64,000 bases of DNA from Saturnia japonica (GCA_033032175.1 CM065307.1:8494001-8558000); one strand, 5' to 3'; positions 13,301 through 28,300 are shown, counted from the first letter of the stretch. Notes: generated by a model not told the origin, from the letters alone. Numbers and translations are program-made.

Positions 13301-16300
13301 ACACGGCTGCTTACCGCAACGCTGCGTTGGGTGATTAAATAACTCGCTACACATGATAACCATTCTCCTGTCCATTGTATACTTCGATACAACTATACAC
13401 AATACCCTTATTAAATTCTATCAGCTAGACATGTTAAATTAAACTGATCACAATTTACGACGGGCAAATTTCATAATAAAACGTTTAAATTAGGTACATG
13501 TTAACATTGATACATACTACACAAATGTATTATGTACTAATTTTGATATATGCGCTTGCGCGTAGCTGCTGAAGGCACCGTACGTGAAAATATATTCTAT
13601 AATGAAGAGCCAGGCGGAGGCACTGGGTGACTCGCTCGGCGACGAGCCCCACCACGAGGTATTATAGTCCCACGCTCCTTTACTGTAACGCTTACGGAAT
13701 ACGACCTATCAAATAAAAAAACTATTTCCTTACATTTTAAATGAAATTACTACAATTCAAATCTGGGGCCAAATACATAAAAACGCTCTTACGGTTAAAC
13801 GTTATTACTGGTTAGGGGCTTTCCCTTTCAAGAGCAACTAGAATCTCGGCTGGTTTTCTTTTTAATTACCTTCACACTTTGACACCCTAAATTTCTATAT
13901 CAAATTTAATTATTGCATAAAAACAATTACGAATTCTTGAAATTGTTGTTGGCCACTTTCAAAATCTCATTTTATTATTTCTGTCTTTGGTATTTTGGTT
14001 GGATTAAGAGTCAACATTATAACAAGTCGTATTCTGTTTGCGTTACACGTTGAGCGTGTCTTGCATCCTTTATCAATGTACTGTTAAAAGACTGCACTGC
14101 TCTGCTCTGTTCGATTCGCATAAGATAATTTTTAAATGTAAATTTAAATGTTTCGTAGCCGAGTAGTTATTTATTTCAGAATGTTTTATAGCTCATTGTT
14201 AAGTGAAAATTCAATAAATTGATCCGTGATGATTATTTATCGTAGTTATTCTATTATTAGTTATTTATGTACATTAGATGTTTTTGTATAATTTAAGTTC
14301 CACAAACCTATTTTATTGGATGACGAAATAAAAGTAATTTTTAGTAATCTATATTTAATAATCTATATATCTATCTATATAATCAAGTATTATAAGTAAT
14401 CTTAGGTACACCGAAATAAGTTGGTATTTTACAATTAAGGATTGTTTGTTTAGTTTCAAACATTTAGCAGAATTCTTGGTTACAGGGTACTTTTATTTGT
14501 TTTTGTTGTATATAAATTTTATTGTTGTAATAAACATGACGATTTATTGGATAATTTAATGTTACTATATGCACCTAATATAAAATTAATAGTTAAGATT
14601 AGTTTTTATTATATTATCTATATATTATATTTGATAAAAATTTAAACAAAGATTAATTAGTATTTTTAAATTACAAGAAGACAACAAAACCTACGGCTAC
14701 AGAACGGTATCTGACGAATGATCAGAATAGTGTTACGTCCACAGTAGACACTAATGTGTAAACCTCATAAAAATCTTAAGTCACCTTTATACTTATATAT
14801 TTTATTATAATTAAAATCTAATAATCTTAAGTCTTAACATATTTGAAACGAGCATATGTTTCTCCTACTTATTATTTTATTTACACTCCAGTATTATGCA
14901 CAGCTAATCCGCGGTATTATGCCAAAAATATATATCAAACTTCTTAGTGACATTTTAATTACAAAAATAACTTCAAATATTCTGTTAACAGTCTTTGAAC
15001 AATTTATATGTATTTGATAATATTTGACATTGACTTTGATCTGTATACGGCTAGTAGTTAGATAGGTATATAATTAATCTGTGGTTAGATATATAAGTAG
15101 TCAAAGCGTAAACAAAATGTCATACGTATCATTTATTGATGAAGCAAATAAAGTTGATAAAGAGCCCAAAGTAAGTGTATTTTATATTTATTGTTCATTA
15201 AAAGAAAAACGAATTCAAATATTTGTGAACGTCTGTCTGATACTTGTTATAACGATATCTTTGCATTCTATTATGCCGCACAAGACAAACTGTCAGTTTA
15301 TATTTTCATAAACAAGCTCATATGTACGTGTACCCCTTTGGTTATAGGTTGACAATAATATAACATAGCTTGATCTACGCGAACAATAGTAATATATATA
15401 CGAAAAATTAAGATTTGCTGCGGCAAATAAGTACAATGATATTCACGTCACTGACATCAAAAGTTTCAAATTTTCGTACATTAACAACCTATTTATTTTA
15501 ATATATTGTTTAAACTAGTTTCTTGTCCGATTGCTAGGTCACTCGAATAAGCGTTGTCTAAAATTTCAAGAAAAGTTTAAAGGCAGCAGTTTCTGCTGGA
15601 CGTAGGTAACTAACTACTGACTACCTTATTCATCTGAATTAGAGTATTACTTTATCATTATATACCAATAGTAAAAGGGTGGGTATTTTCATATGAGGTA
15701 AACTGGTCCAATAAGAATTTCAATACAAATCTCACTCGCTTCTCTTATTTAATTAAGTTTTTGTCGGACGGTGTATGTTCAGTATGAAATTATTTATTTA
15801 ATGAACATAATCATTCGTTCTAGACTACATAAACATAAACAGTAAACACTACATTTATGATGTTCACGTTGTGTTCCATATCTGCACCAACTATGAATTA
15901 TTGTAGCGCTAAGGCCTAATTAAGGCATTGCCGATTTATTTGTAATCGGGTAATATCCCGAATATGAGAGCAGGCAATAATAAAAAATGTGTAGTTATTT
16001 TTGAATTTTGTATTATCATTATTATATTTTCGGTTGCATACTAGATACCTTCCTTTAGAATACTTCCTTTTTATTAGATAGACATTCGAGATTTATTTTA
16101 CACTAGCGGTGTGCCGCGTTTGTTTACTACGCAGTAGTTATTTACATCACGTAATTTTATTTTTAGTCACATTGTTGACAATTCATATGTCGTATTAATT
16201 GAAGAGTGGCATGTATTTCCCGTGTATAATTTTCATGAAAATCGGTTGAAAATTATTATTCTAATCTACAATTTCTAATGCATTATTAACGATTCTTAAA

Positions 16301-19300
16301 GCCTCTTAATTATAGTATGATGTATGTTTCCCGTCTTCAAAATTTGAACACAATCAGTTGAGAATTGATGAAAATTGATTTTTTTGAACTTTTTATTTTA
16401 TTTCTTGAAGTTATATTGACAATTTATTATAGTCCATTAATTATGTAAATACTAAGCTTTCCTACGTACAAAATTCCATCAAAATCGATTAAGAATTAAC
16501 GAAAATAGATTATATGTAATATTGAAAATTTTTATACCCTATCAATTAACCGATGACATGAGTATACCGCGTACAAAATTTCATAAGAATCGGTCAAGCC
16601 ATTTTTGAGTTAAATCTGGATATACAAACATACGGATAAAAATTTACTAATGGCATATCTGTGATCAGTATCGTTCATATAGTGTGCCTAGCGGGAAATT
16701 TTGGGAAAATATTAAAAGTACAGACAGAACTACAGATTTATTAATATAAATATAATAATTATGAACGAATATGTATTTTAATGAGTTGTTTGCGTGTATG
16801 GATTGGATTACACATTCCTTATACTAGTAGTAATCTGTTTTCATGAGATATAGTTTTAAATAACATTTAAGGTAATAATAATTAATTAACAATAATTAAG
16901 CGTTGATGTTCATCTGCGACAAGCTGAAGTGTTCCCTTAATTGTTAGAGTCAAGGTTTAATTGTCAATATCCAATTACATGTTCCAGTCGACGCATCTGC
17001 ACATTCTTGTACTTGACGTAAACTTGTTAATAATAATAATATTTATGAGTAAATGTCGACAATTCCAGTTAAATATTTTATCGTAGTAATATTATTTATA
17101 TTTTCCGTTGGTTATTATATTAACATGCTGGGTAATAATAGGACAATTTTGTTGGACTAGATCGTGACTATCGCGAGCATCATACACCAGATGTTTGTTA
17201 CAAGCGCCATAGTGGCACGATTATAAGCTTGTTGTGTTCCGGAATCAACCGGTGTATATCTATTATCCAGTAAACAAACGGGGTAGTAAGATCTGAATCC
17301 GATTTGGTCGCGACCACCATGCGTATGGTGATAACCTCGTCACATTCACTTTCTTGTGGATTGTCGCGTTTCGGGACCAGCCAGTGTATTAGAGATTACC
17401 GATATCTCGGTCGGTCGTCGTTGTTTTCGGATTGTAATGTGTTTACCACCAGGCAAAGTAGTATACGCCGCGGCGCACACTATAAAAAAAGTTAATAAAA
17501 TTGAATAAATTCTTTTTTCCTGTTTTAATTACATAAAATTATTTTTAACTATCGTTTTGTAGATTCTTTTATTTGTGTCATTAAGAAACAGTTTATTTTC
17601 AAGTACTAGATTTGTTATTAAAATATCTGGATGATGAGAATTAATGTTTAAGCGATGTCGTTGTATAGGCTGTACAATATCTAAAGTTTGTTCGAAAGAA
17701 AAACCATGCTTTACATTATGTATATGTTAATAACTACATAATACATACTTTATTTATTATACACTAGCGACCCACCCCAGCTTCGCACGGGTTCAATTAA
17801 AAAAAACTGATATAAGTAGAGTTGATCGCTTTAGTGTTGACTGTTCATAAATGTCTCATTAGGCTAATGGTTCGAAATGCGACCGCTATGCTCGAGGTCC
17901 TAGGTTTGATTCCCCGGTCGAGCACAGTGTTATTGGGTTTTTCTATGAAATTCTAAGTATCAGCTCGAAGTGTCCGATTAGTAGCAATAGGTTCAGCCCC
18001 TATTACATGGGACCTAAAACATACCTGGCGAACTTTGGGTGTACACCTCTGACTAAAACTTCGGGAATACAGACGTGACCGTTTGTTATGCAACTTCATA
18101 CTTACAAATAATGCGCTTAGCTCGCAACGCGTAATTCATCATAGGTGTGGAGTGTCGGCCAAACGACCGCGACCGTTTTACTAGAAGTGATTTTTTTGGC
18201 CGCACGTAATTTTGTATTCGTGATATCTTCTACGCTATTTATTTAAATGGAAAGCTGTAAGGGACTATTTTAATCTACATTAAATGTTCATGTTAACTAA
18301 CTAATTTATCTGGATAAAGATATATACTGAATTGGAGAAAATAGCTTGGCAAATAACGTAATATTTTTTATTATTATGTTGAATATAAAAATGGTTACCG
18401 TGAGTCAATCTTAGGAGATAGACATAAATCATCGCAGACTTTTTTCTAAGTTTTTTGAAGAACTACAATTCTATAATACATTGTTTTGACGTGTCTCAAG
18501 GTTTAGCCAGCGTAAATATAAGCGCCCGAAAATATATTTTTTACGATTTGATTACAAATCATTTAATTTTCTCTACTATACAAAAGCTTAATTGGAATGT
18601 ACACATATATAAAACTTTCATTAAAAAATCTCTAAATTATAGTGAAAACCGCATTAAAATCCTTTGTGTAGTTTAAAAGATCGGAGCGTACAAAAGGACA
18701 GACAGCGGGAAGCGACTTCACTTTATACTATCTATATCGATGATGATATTACATGATGTTTTCAGGCTTAAAAAGAAAAGGAATATAAATGAACATACAT
18801 TTATAAGGCTGTTCATTATTTTATGGCGTTCTTAGAACGCCTCAATTAATTTGCATGTCATGTTGAGATCGCGCTGTGAGTCGTTTCAATTAAACTTTAC
18901 TTGTTTGCGTACGCGGGGTGCGAGGTACGGGGCGTCATAATCGCTACGTCTGGTTATCGTTAATCGGTATTAATTGTTCGTCCGTCGCCGCTCGCCAGCT
19001 TCTTGTGCACAAACATAGAGAGATTTACGCATTCTTCATTACCGTTACGAAACTTACAGGGTTTATTTTCGAACAGAATTACTCGGTCGAACGTTGCTAT
19101 CGAACGCGTCTGTCCAACGATCAATTCGATAAAATGCATTTTACATACAACTAACAGTGATTAAAATGCGCCATAAATGTAATATTTTGATATACGTATA
19201 CTTTCGAATATAAAAACAGATTTATAATTCGAAATATATAACGTAGCGCTCTGTCAATTTGTAAATACAGTTGTTTAAAATCCAACTCCGAAGATAACTT

Positions 19301-22300
19301 TTGCATAAGACCTTCTAAAGTAACAGGTAATTTAATTGTGATTACATTAATTGTAAGGAATAAGTATGAAATTTAACATTACGTACTGTATTGTTGTTAA
19401 GTTTACGATTGTTTACTTTGTACAAATCAAGTTTTCCGCATCATAGTGAAACAATGGCTAATGCAAATTTGGTAGAGGCTTAACTCAGAAATCCGGTAAC
19501 CATAAATAAAGAAGGTTTACATCATCACTGAAACGCTCTCCTTAAACTTATTCTTAATCCTCAACGCTAACTGGAGCATGCACGTAACATCATGACGTAG
19601 TGATTTATCTAGTTGACAAAAAGCTGTATATAAAGATTTGTAGATCATTTTAAATAATTTATCTACTTAATGATGGTATAAGATATAAAATGTATGCTTC
19701 TGCATTTTTCAAAGGAAGTTCGTTTTTAACAAGCCAAGTTTTTAATTATGTTTAACATTTATTCAACAATTTGTAAAGGCAATATCGTAATATGCCCTTG
19801 TTGATGTAATAATTCATTCATGTCACCGTTTTAAGTCCGGATACACGAGGCTAGTTACTTTAGCCCTCGAGTGCCGCCGATCAAGCACTGACATTACTAT
19901 CAATGCCAGCATTCATATTAGCGATAGTTGGGCTAATTAACTATATTCTAAATGCTTAAAATACAAAATAAAATCATCAAATTGATGGGTCTCCATGATC
20001 AGTCCCATCAGTATTTTCACTTCTTTGAAAGTTGTTTTTTAAAATATTTTTTTACATAGTATGCCCGTGGCAAAACTAAAATATTATAGAAGGTACTGTA
20101 TGTGTTACAGATATGTGACTTACGGATATGGATATCTTAATAGAATTTAATAAGTTTCCGTTATGAATAAGAATACAAAATTATTTTAAATATCCAATGG
20201 TTTTGGATAGTTTCATTAGTTGATATTAAATTTTTCTAAGAATTGTATTTAAAAGGGGAATTGTTTTAAAGACAATATTTCTAGGTGAACAATATTAATT
20301 TTAGTATAGTGTTAGGTATATACATTCATGTATGTTATATTTGATAATACCGTCTCATTCGATCTCTATTCGAAACATTTATTTAGTATAGGTACTTTTA
20401 ATCTCGCATGTCCGATAATTTCGGTAACGGCTACAGAACACAGCTGGTCACAGCTGGTCACATTTATAAGACCCCCCCCTCCCTACCTAGTGTGATGACA
20501 CAATTTTTGCAATTTTATAATTAGAAATTTATGAAATTAAAACAGCAGTGTTCGGAAATTATTTTAATTTCCATTTAAATTATTTTTCAATAAAATCGAC
20601 ATCAAATCAAACAAAGGTATAAAAATTAACAAAACATAAAAAATTATTTCTAAAAGACAATGGTGTACTTACATTGTCGATAATATTCTTAAAGTCGGTA
20701 ACTTATTTTTCTTCGAACTATAAGGGTAATAAGTTTCAAATAATCGAGTTGTAAAAGTTGTTAAATAAAACATTGTTATGTTCGAGATACAGAAGTCCAA
20801 TTTAATTTTTTCTCTGATTATTTTGACTAGAGGGTTGAGATTTAGTGCAACGGAGGTTTCGGGGCTTGAATGGAGGGGAACACATTCTTTCGAGTTTGGG
20901 AGGTTTTCGACTTAAAGAAGTTCTAATGTACTTAGATGTAAAATATTATATTTTGAAAAAATGTGATGTCACAAAATTTGGGACCCCTTCCCACCTCTTG
21001 TCTCACAATGTCACACTTCGTCGACCCCTCCCTACCCCTAAACGTGTGACGTAATTTATGGATGGGCCCTAATTGATAGCTTGGTAATCTTTATATCGAT
21101 CTTAACTTCTTCATTGGGCCGAGCCGCTAACGTACAGTTACCCATTCGTTGTTCTCACTACCTGTACTTGCCTAGAGCTTGCGAGATTGCTTGATATTCA
21201 AGGTTACTGATGCACTCCTTAGCGTTGTTACGTTAAGTTATATAGCCTATCCTTCCTTCCTCATTAAACAGATTATAAAATGCAAGAATATTTTTTCAAG
21301 TCTAACTAAGTGGTAGATCTAGGGACTAGCACCTACAAACAAATAAACAAAAATAATATCTTGAGCTTTATTTAGATTGTGTAACCGTGTACCTAGTTCA
21401 CATGGAGTTAAGTGATTCGAACAAAAATAATTTACATCCATAGAGCGCATATGTATGAGTGGAATAGCGGAGTGCATCGGTGCGGAGCGTTCTTGTTTCG
21501 TTCTGTTTTTGTCGCTAGAGCTCAGCGGCCGCGGCAGGGTCACTTGAGCTAACGTGTCAGTAACTCGGACCTTTCTTTTTGTCTTCAGTTGTCGAGCGTC
21601 ACCGCTTGACCGTGCTCGCGCACCGCCGTAACCGCTCGAAATATAGACGTGACCACCAAAACAAACTTTTTAATTACGTTACAGGCTCAACAGTCCACTG
21701 ACTGTATATACCATATAGGCCATATGGTCATACATATATAACGTCGGAGACATATCCGCGATTAATACGTAGGTCGAAACTTAGCGCAACGTAGAAATCA
21801 ACACTTAGTTACTTTTGTTTATAAGTGTACTCGCTCGCAGTGTTTGCTTATGAAACCTCCGGTGATCGCTTGGGTGATTTCTAATAAAACTTTGATATAA
21901 ATTGTGATGTGGATTATGTTTTTAATCTTTTTTGCTGTACATCATCTCTACGTCTCGTGCGACATTGAACTGGCACTTTAATTTAATTAGCGACTAGTAA
22001 AACGTCTTTCTATAAATGCAGACTGTTAAATGGATAGAAATGGTTCATCTCGGACCAACTGAAACGGTAAGGATTTCGACTATCGACATTGAATAAAGGT
22101 GGTCGGTCGGTATCGTTATACTAAAAAAAGAATTTGAATACTTCCATGCACTGACGTCATCTTGTATCGAATTAAATTCTTAATGTAAAAACATACATAT
22201 TGTGTTATAACGTATGTTTGATTTTCGATGCTTATATTGTAAAGAACATTGATGTTACACGTGAAATGTCTCTATTTTACTGATACCATAAATGTTTTAG

Positions 22301-25300
22301 CAATGTTTGACCACGTATTAAAAATATTTTCTAACGATGTAAGAATTCCACAAGTCTGCTTGATCGAAACGTGTTGTCTTAACTGCTATCAGAAATAAAT
22401 GACGTTATAGCTGAACCGGTTGAAACAATGGCTAATGCAAATTTGGTAGAGGCTTAACTCAGAAATCCGGTTAACCATAATATAGAAGTTTCATTATGAA
22501 GTGGCATGCCAACTTGCTGGAACCACGTTCTTGAGTTGAAACTGCAAACTCTGCAACTCTGGAACCAAAAAATTTCGCAACATATCGCAATAACGGTCAC
22601 TATTCACATTAATTGCTCGGCCTCGTTGATCTTCATGAAAATAAGAACCAATTATGCTTTTAGCAGACATAGCGGCCCAAACAACGACCTTTGGGGTATG
22701 CAGGGGTCGTTCATGCTTTCGTCTCGGATTCTCCACTGCCCAGTACCGACAATTCTGCTTATTAACATGACCATTCAGGTGAAAATTTGCTTCGTCACTG
22801 AACAGTATGTTGTTAAAGTTGTTAAATCGCTGCAGCATTTCGTTCGCAAAATTCAGTCGATTAGCATAGTCCGTATCCTTCAATTCTTGAACCAATTGAA
22901 TTTTATAGGCTTTTAGATGTAAGTCTTTCTTTAAAATCGAATGTAAAGACGATTTTTTGATGTTCAACGCTTGGCTTCGCTTTCGGATGGATAAAGACGG
23001 ATTTTGACGAACCGACGCCTCAACTTCTTCAATTGTTTCTTCATCGCAAACTGAACGAGGACGACCAGGGTTTTGAATTTTAACTGTCGCACCTGTATTC
23101 TCGAACATCCTGATCCATTTCCTAATGCTATCGTCACTTGGCACGTGGCGTGTACGATATTCCGCACGATAGAGACGTTGAGCAGTCACTATTGAATCAC
23201 CATTACGATAATACGCTCGTACGCAAAATGCGCTATGCGTCCCCGAGTACTGTTCCATCGTGACTAAAACTCCACAAAATGGCGGACGCCACGAACCCCT
23301 CCCCGCACCCTTCAGACGCCCCGTTTCGAATATGGCGCGAAAACAAATACCCGATACCCTTTCTGGACACCTTGTATAAGGGTAATAAGTTTCAAATAAT
23401 CGAGTTGTTAAAGTTGTTAAATAAAACATTGTTATGTTCGAGATACAGAAGTCCAATTTAATTTTTTCTCTGATTATTTTGACTAGAGGGTTGAGATTTA
23501 GTGCAACGGAGGTTTCGGGGCTTGAATGGAGGGGAACACATTCTTTCGAGTTTGGGAGGTTTTCGACTTAAAGAAGTTCTAATGTACTTAGATGTAAAAT
23601 ATTATATTTTGAAAAAATGTGATGTCACAAAATTTGGGACCCCTTCCCACCTCTTGTCTCATAATGTCACACTTCGTCGACCCCTCCCTCCCCCTAAACG
23701 TGTGACGTAATTTTTGGATGGGCCCTAATTGATAGCTTGGTAATCTTTATATCGATCTTAACTTCTTCATTGGGCCGAGCCGCTAACGTACAGTTACCCA
23801 TTCGTTGTTCTCACTACCTGTACTTGCCTAGAGCTTGCGAGATTGCTTGATATTCAAGGTTACTGATGCACTCCTTAGCGTTGTTACGTTAAGTTATATA
23901 GCCTATCCTTCCTTCCTCATTAAACAGATTATAAAATGCAAGAATATTTTTTCAAGTCTAACTAAGTGGTAGATCTAGGGACTAGCACCTACAAACAAAT
24001 AAACAAAAATAATATCTTGAGCTTTATTTAGATTGTGTAACCGTGTACCTAGTTCACATGGAGTTAAGTGATTCGAACAAAAATAATTTACATCCATAGA
24101 GCGCATATGTATGAGTGGAATAGCGGAGTGCATCGGTGCGGAGCGTTCTTGTTTCGTTCTGTTTTTGTCGCTAGAGCTCAGCGGCCGCGGCAGGGTCACT
24201 TGAGCTAACGTGTCAGTAACTCGGACCTTTCTTTTTGTCTTCAGTTGTCGAGCGTCACCGCTTGACCGTGCTCGCGCACCGCCGTAACCGCTCGAAATAT
24301 AGACGTGACCACCAAAACAAACTTTTTAATTACGTTACAGGCTCAACAGTCCACTGACTGTATATACCATATAGGCCATATGGTCATACATATATAACGT
24401 CGGAGACATATCCGCGATTAATACGTAGGTCGAAACTTAGCGCAACGTAGAAATCAACACTTAGTTACTTTTGTTTATAAGTGTACTCGCTCGCAGTGTT
24501 TGCTTATGAAACCTCCGGTGATCGCTTGGGTGATTTCTAATAAAACTTTGATATAAATTGTGATGTGGATTATGTTTTTAATCTTTTTTGCTGTACATCA
24601 TCTCTACGTCTCGTGCGACATTGAACTGGCACTTTAATTTAATTAGCGACTAGTAAAACGTCTTTCTATAAATGCAGACTGTTAAATGGATAGAAATGGT
24701 TCATCTCGGACCAACTGAAACGGTAAGGATTTCGACTATCGACATTGAATAAAGGTGGTCGGTCGGTATCGTTATACTAAAAAAAGAATTTGAATACTTC
24801 CATGCACTGACGTCATCTTGTATCGAATTAAATTCTTAATGTAAAAACATACATATTGTGTTATAACGTATGTTTGATTTTCGATGCTTATATTGTAAAG
24901 AACATTGATGTTACACGTGAAATGTCTCTATTTTACTGATACCATAAATGTTTTAGCAATGTTTGACCACGTATTAAAAATATTTTCTAACGATGTAAGA
25001 ATTCCACAAGTCTGCTTGATCGAAACGTGTTGTCTTAACTGCTATCAGAAATAAATGACGTTATAGCTGAACCGGTTGAACGGCATGAATTATCATTTGG
25101 TAACGATAAGGTATTTTAAAACGTACCATTTTAAGTTTGTTTAATACTTCTCATATTAATTAGTACAAAAGTTATTGCTTCAAATCCTTAAGTCAAACAC
25201 AGGAAACCTGTGAATCTATAAATATTGAGAGAGAGAGAGGCAAACGACCGTCGCGTCGCGTTGACAAGGTCTGAAAAGTGTTTGTTTATCCGAAGTAGGA

Positions 25301-28300
25301 AAAGGGCCCAGGAACACCATATATGGAACCTTCTAAACCACTATAAATAGTAATCCACATCATCTCATTTAATAAAACAATTTTTTTTTAGTTATTATTC
25401 AATGAACACTTACAATTACGATCTTTAATGTATAATGTGTGTTAAAAAGAAATCACCTCTCATTTTTATAGTTTCGGAAAATAAATATTTTGCGTTCTCT
25501 AGTTGCGTTATCGTAAAATTGTTTATATACAGTTTGCGATATCAGCTGAAGTACCTAGGCTACATATAATGCAAATATAGCTACTGTTCTTAATAGTTTG
25601 ATGTTAGTGCGGTATATTTACGTATATTATCACTCTATTATAATTTAGAATATTCTTAATAATCCGGAAGCTGACAACTTTTGCAAAATTGTTTTATACA
25701 CTTTATATGTTGAAAATAATACCTATGGTTTTTTTTTCATTAATACATCATAAAAAGTGATTTAAGACTTTTTCAATTTAAATGAAAAACACGCCACAAA
25801 AACTCGCCATTATGGTCCCGTGACGTCATCATTCATTTTGTATGATTACAGTGACAAAAGTGACAATTTACACAAGAGTCTAATGTTCATTTTTCCTGAA
25901 TGGTGATGTCACATTTTCTAATCGGTATTTCAAATCACGTGACTCACAGACAAAAAGTAAATTAAATAAATAAACTTTTTTTTTCCACATTTGTATTGTT
26001 TTAGGCCTTATATCTATAGACCAATATTACTCAATAATTATCTTAAATTTTTAAACATACAATCAACTCGCGGATTTTATAGGTACCATAAGCAGAAACA
26101 ACGTCGCTGTACACATTCCATACATAATTTAATCGTGTCGATCGCGCCTTGCACTCAATTTTTAATGGAGGTATATTTTTACATCCATTTATTAATCAAT
26201 TGGAGCTAAATACTCATTCTTTTTAACGTAGACTGGCTTTTCGTTTTTTGTTTATGGAACAAAAGATTAATTAATGTCTTATCACCCTTACGCGTAGTAC
26301 AGGCATAAGTACTTATGTTTGTAAACCAAAATTGCTTCTCTTTATTTTGACGCTAACTGTAGTAATATGCTACTTTTTCTCGATTTTAACTACCTTTTAT
26401 TATCTAACTTAATCTGTAGGTATTTATTTACATGTTATATGCAACATACAAAATAAAACAAGTTTTATGATACTATAATATGTTATCTTAATAATTTAAA
26501 TACTTTATTACCTACTTATACATTATTTCACTTATGTGGGAGAAGTCCAGGGCTGCGACTTAACATAATTCGCTTAGAAATATAATTCACTTAGATAATA
26601 TGTTCTGATTATCGACAATATTTTTAGGTATTTATAATTTCATAAGTTCATAAACTCCTTTATTTAACTCACATAATACGAAGAAAAAAATCTTTATGCT
26701 ATATTTTTTAACAGAATGTTTTAATTTTAGAATTATCAGTAGAGACTAAAATTAATGGTACTCAAACCAAATAAATAATTTTAGGGCAATCCCTATTATA
26801 TATAACACGATTTTTCTTATCCATCGATAATCTTTTATGGTTTATTTCGCTAATAAATAAGCTATGATCCAAAGCTTAATCTTGCGATTCTGGTACCAGT
26901 TAATGCAACGAGATAAGATAAAATTAAATATTTCTTTTGACCAAAGAAGCCGGCAAATATCAGTCGACGTTTGGCCACAGTATTAAACGCATGAATAGAA
27001 GGAAGTGTTCACTTTTTAATGGCAGTGATCCAACAGTACGTTTGTATCTAATAATTCTTGTGTGAAATAAAACAGGCAACATGGCCCTTGAAGGCATACA
27101 GCCATAGAGCATACATGACCTTTACGGTCGAACTATAGAATATAAACTCCGACATAAGGACCGAGGAGAATATCCAGCAAAATGTTTCGTCTTATACGTA
27201 GATTTGCGAGGAGGATTGTAGAGAAGGTGCGAAAATTAGAAATGATCATGTTCAACATGACCCTGCAGAGAAGGGGAACAGTGCATTCGATATGCAGAAG
27301 AGGTACCATACATTCAGTGTGCGATAGGGGAACAATGAACAACATGCGCAGGAGAGGAACAATCCACTCTATATGTGAGGTGAGGTTATTGGAACCGGAT
27401 TTTTAAACCTTGAGTATCACAATGTAGCCGAATCCTAACTTAAACTGCATTCGTTTCCAAAATTCGTCTTCCATCTTAAATGGCACATACACACCACCCA
27501 ATAAAAAGAAATATCGGAGCAAAAAATATTAACTCGTATACCTCTACATACACAAATGTCGAAGCAAAAAATATAAAAAAGAATATAAACGTATAAAAGA
27601 CAAGAAAAATGAAAAAAATTGCTTATGATGAATAGTTCATATATGTAATAGATTATGGCGTCGATATAAATCACTTACTGAAAAAAAAAATACAATATAA
27701 AAATAAGATCAATGTTTGTTGATATTGGTACCAACGTTATTTAGTATGTATTATGATTATGTAGTTATAACATTATAATTGAAAACTGCATATCAAGAAA
27801 TGAAAAATGTTGTTTTCTCATTTTCTATCCTTTACTATTGTAGGTATAACGATCGTTGATTATTCTCGACTTTGATTAGGTCTAAATAATTTATTAAAAT
27901 AATAGGCAACCTAAACTGACTTGTACCATAAGTTATTATTCATATCTTAGAAATATGTTGCCAGATGCATATTTTAAATACATAAGTACATTTAGTAAAA
28001 ATGTGTTACAAATTAGAAAACAGTATCGGGTAGTAAAAATACCACAACGTATTCGGGACTTGAAACTACGAATAATCAAGTTATGTGTCTGTAGTACTTA
28101 TTCCTTGAATAATGTGAAAGATTATTATTTTAAACACGATGTAATAATAAATTATATGCTTAATTTTTTCGATTATCATTTAAAATTTAGTGTGAGATGG
28201 CGGCCATCTTTGATGCGACTATAATTTGTTACGTAGTAAGCTACTGTTTTTGCAAAAGAAACCAATTAAATTCTACATTTTCTTTGATCAAAAGCCATCA

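Larger units (their letters stand above)
19447..25080 (+). repeat. Rearranged tandem duplication, about 3 kb unit
   Basis: Unit 1 appears to be 19447-22425. Unit 2 starts again at 22424-22490, matching 19447-19513, and ends at 23375-25080, matching 20719-22425 nearly base for base. Its middle, the equivalent of 19514-20718, is replaced by a truncated mariner. Only a few substitutions were noticed between the long arms (for example near 20750, 21003 and 21036), so the duplication is recent. Confidence 0.88.

Noticed and set aside
17304..17495. GC-rich ORF beginning with ATG in the large mtd intron
   Set aside because: Composition suggests a promoter or a repeat at most. The peptide has no recognisable feature and no splice donor in frame.
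20845..21054. ORF present twice (also 23501-23710)
   Set aside because: The second copy exists because the whole DNA segment is duplicated. The duplication preserves the DNA and gives no evidence of protein selection.
21319..21543. Minus-strand ORF present twice (also 23975-24199)
   Set aside because: Same reason: it is carried by the segmental duplication and has no recognisable protein feature.
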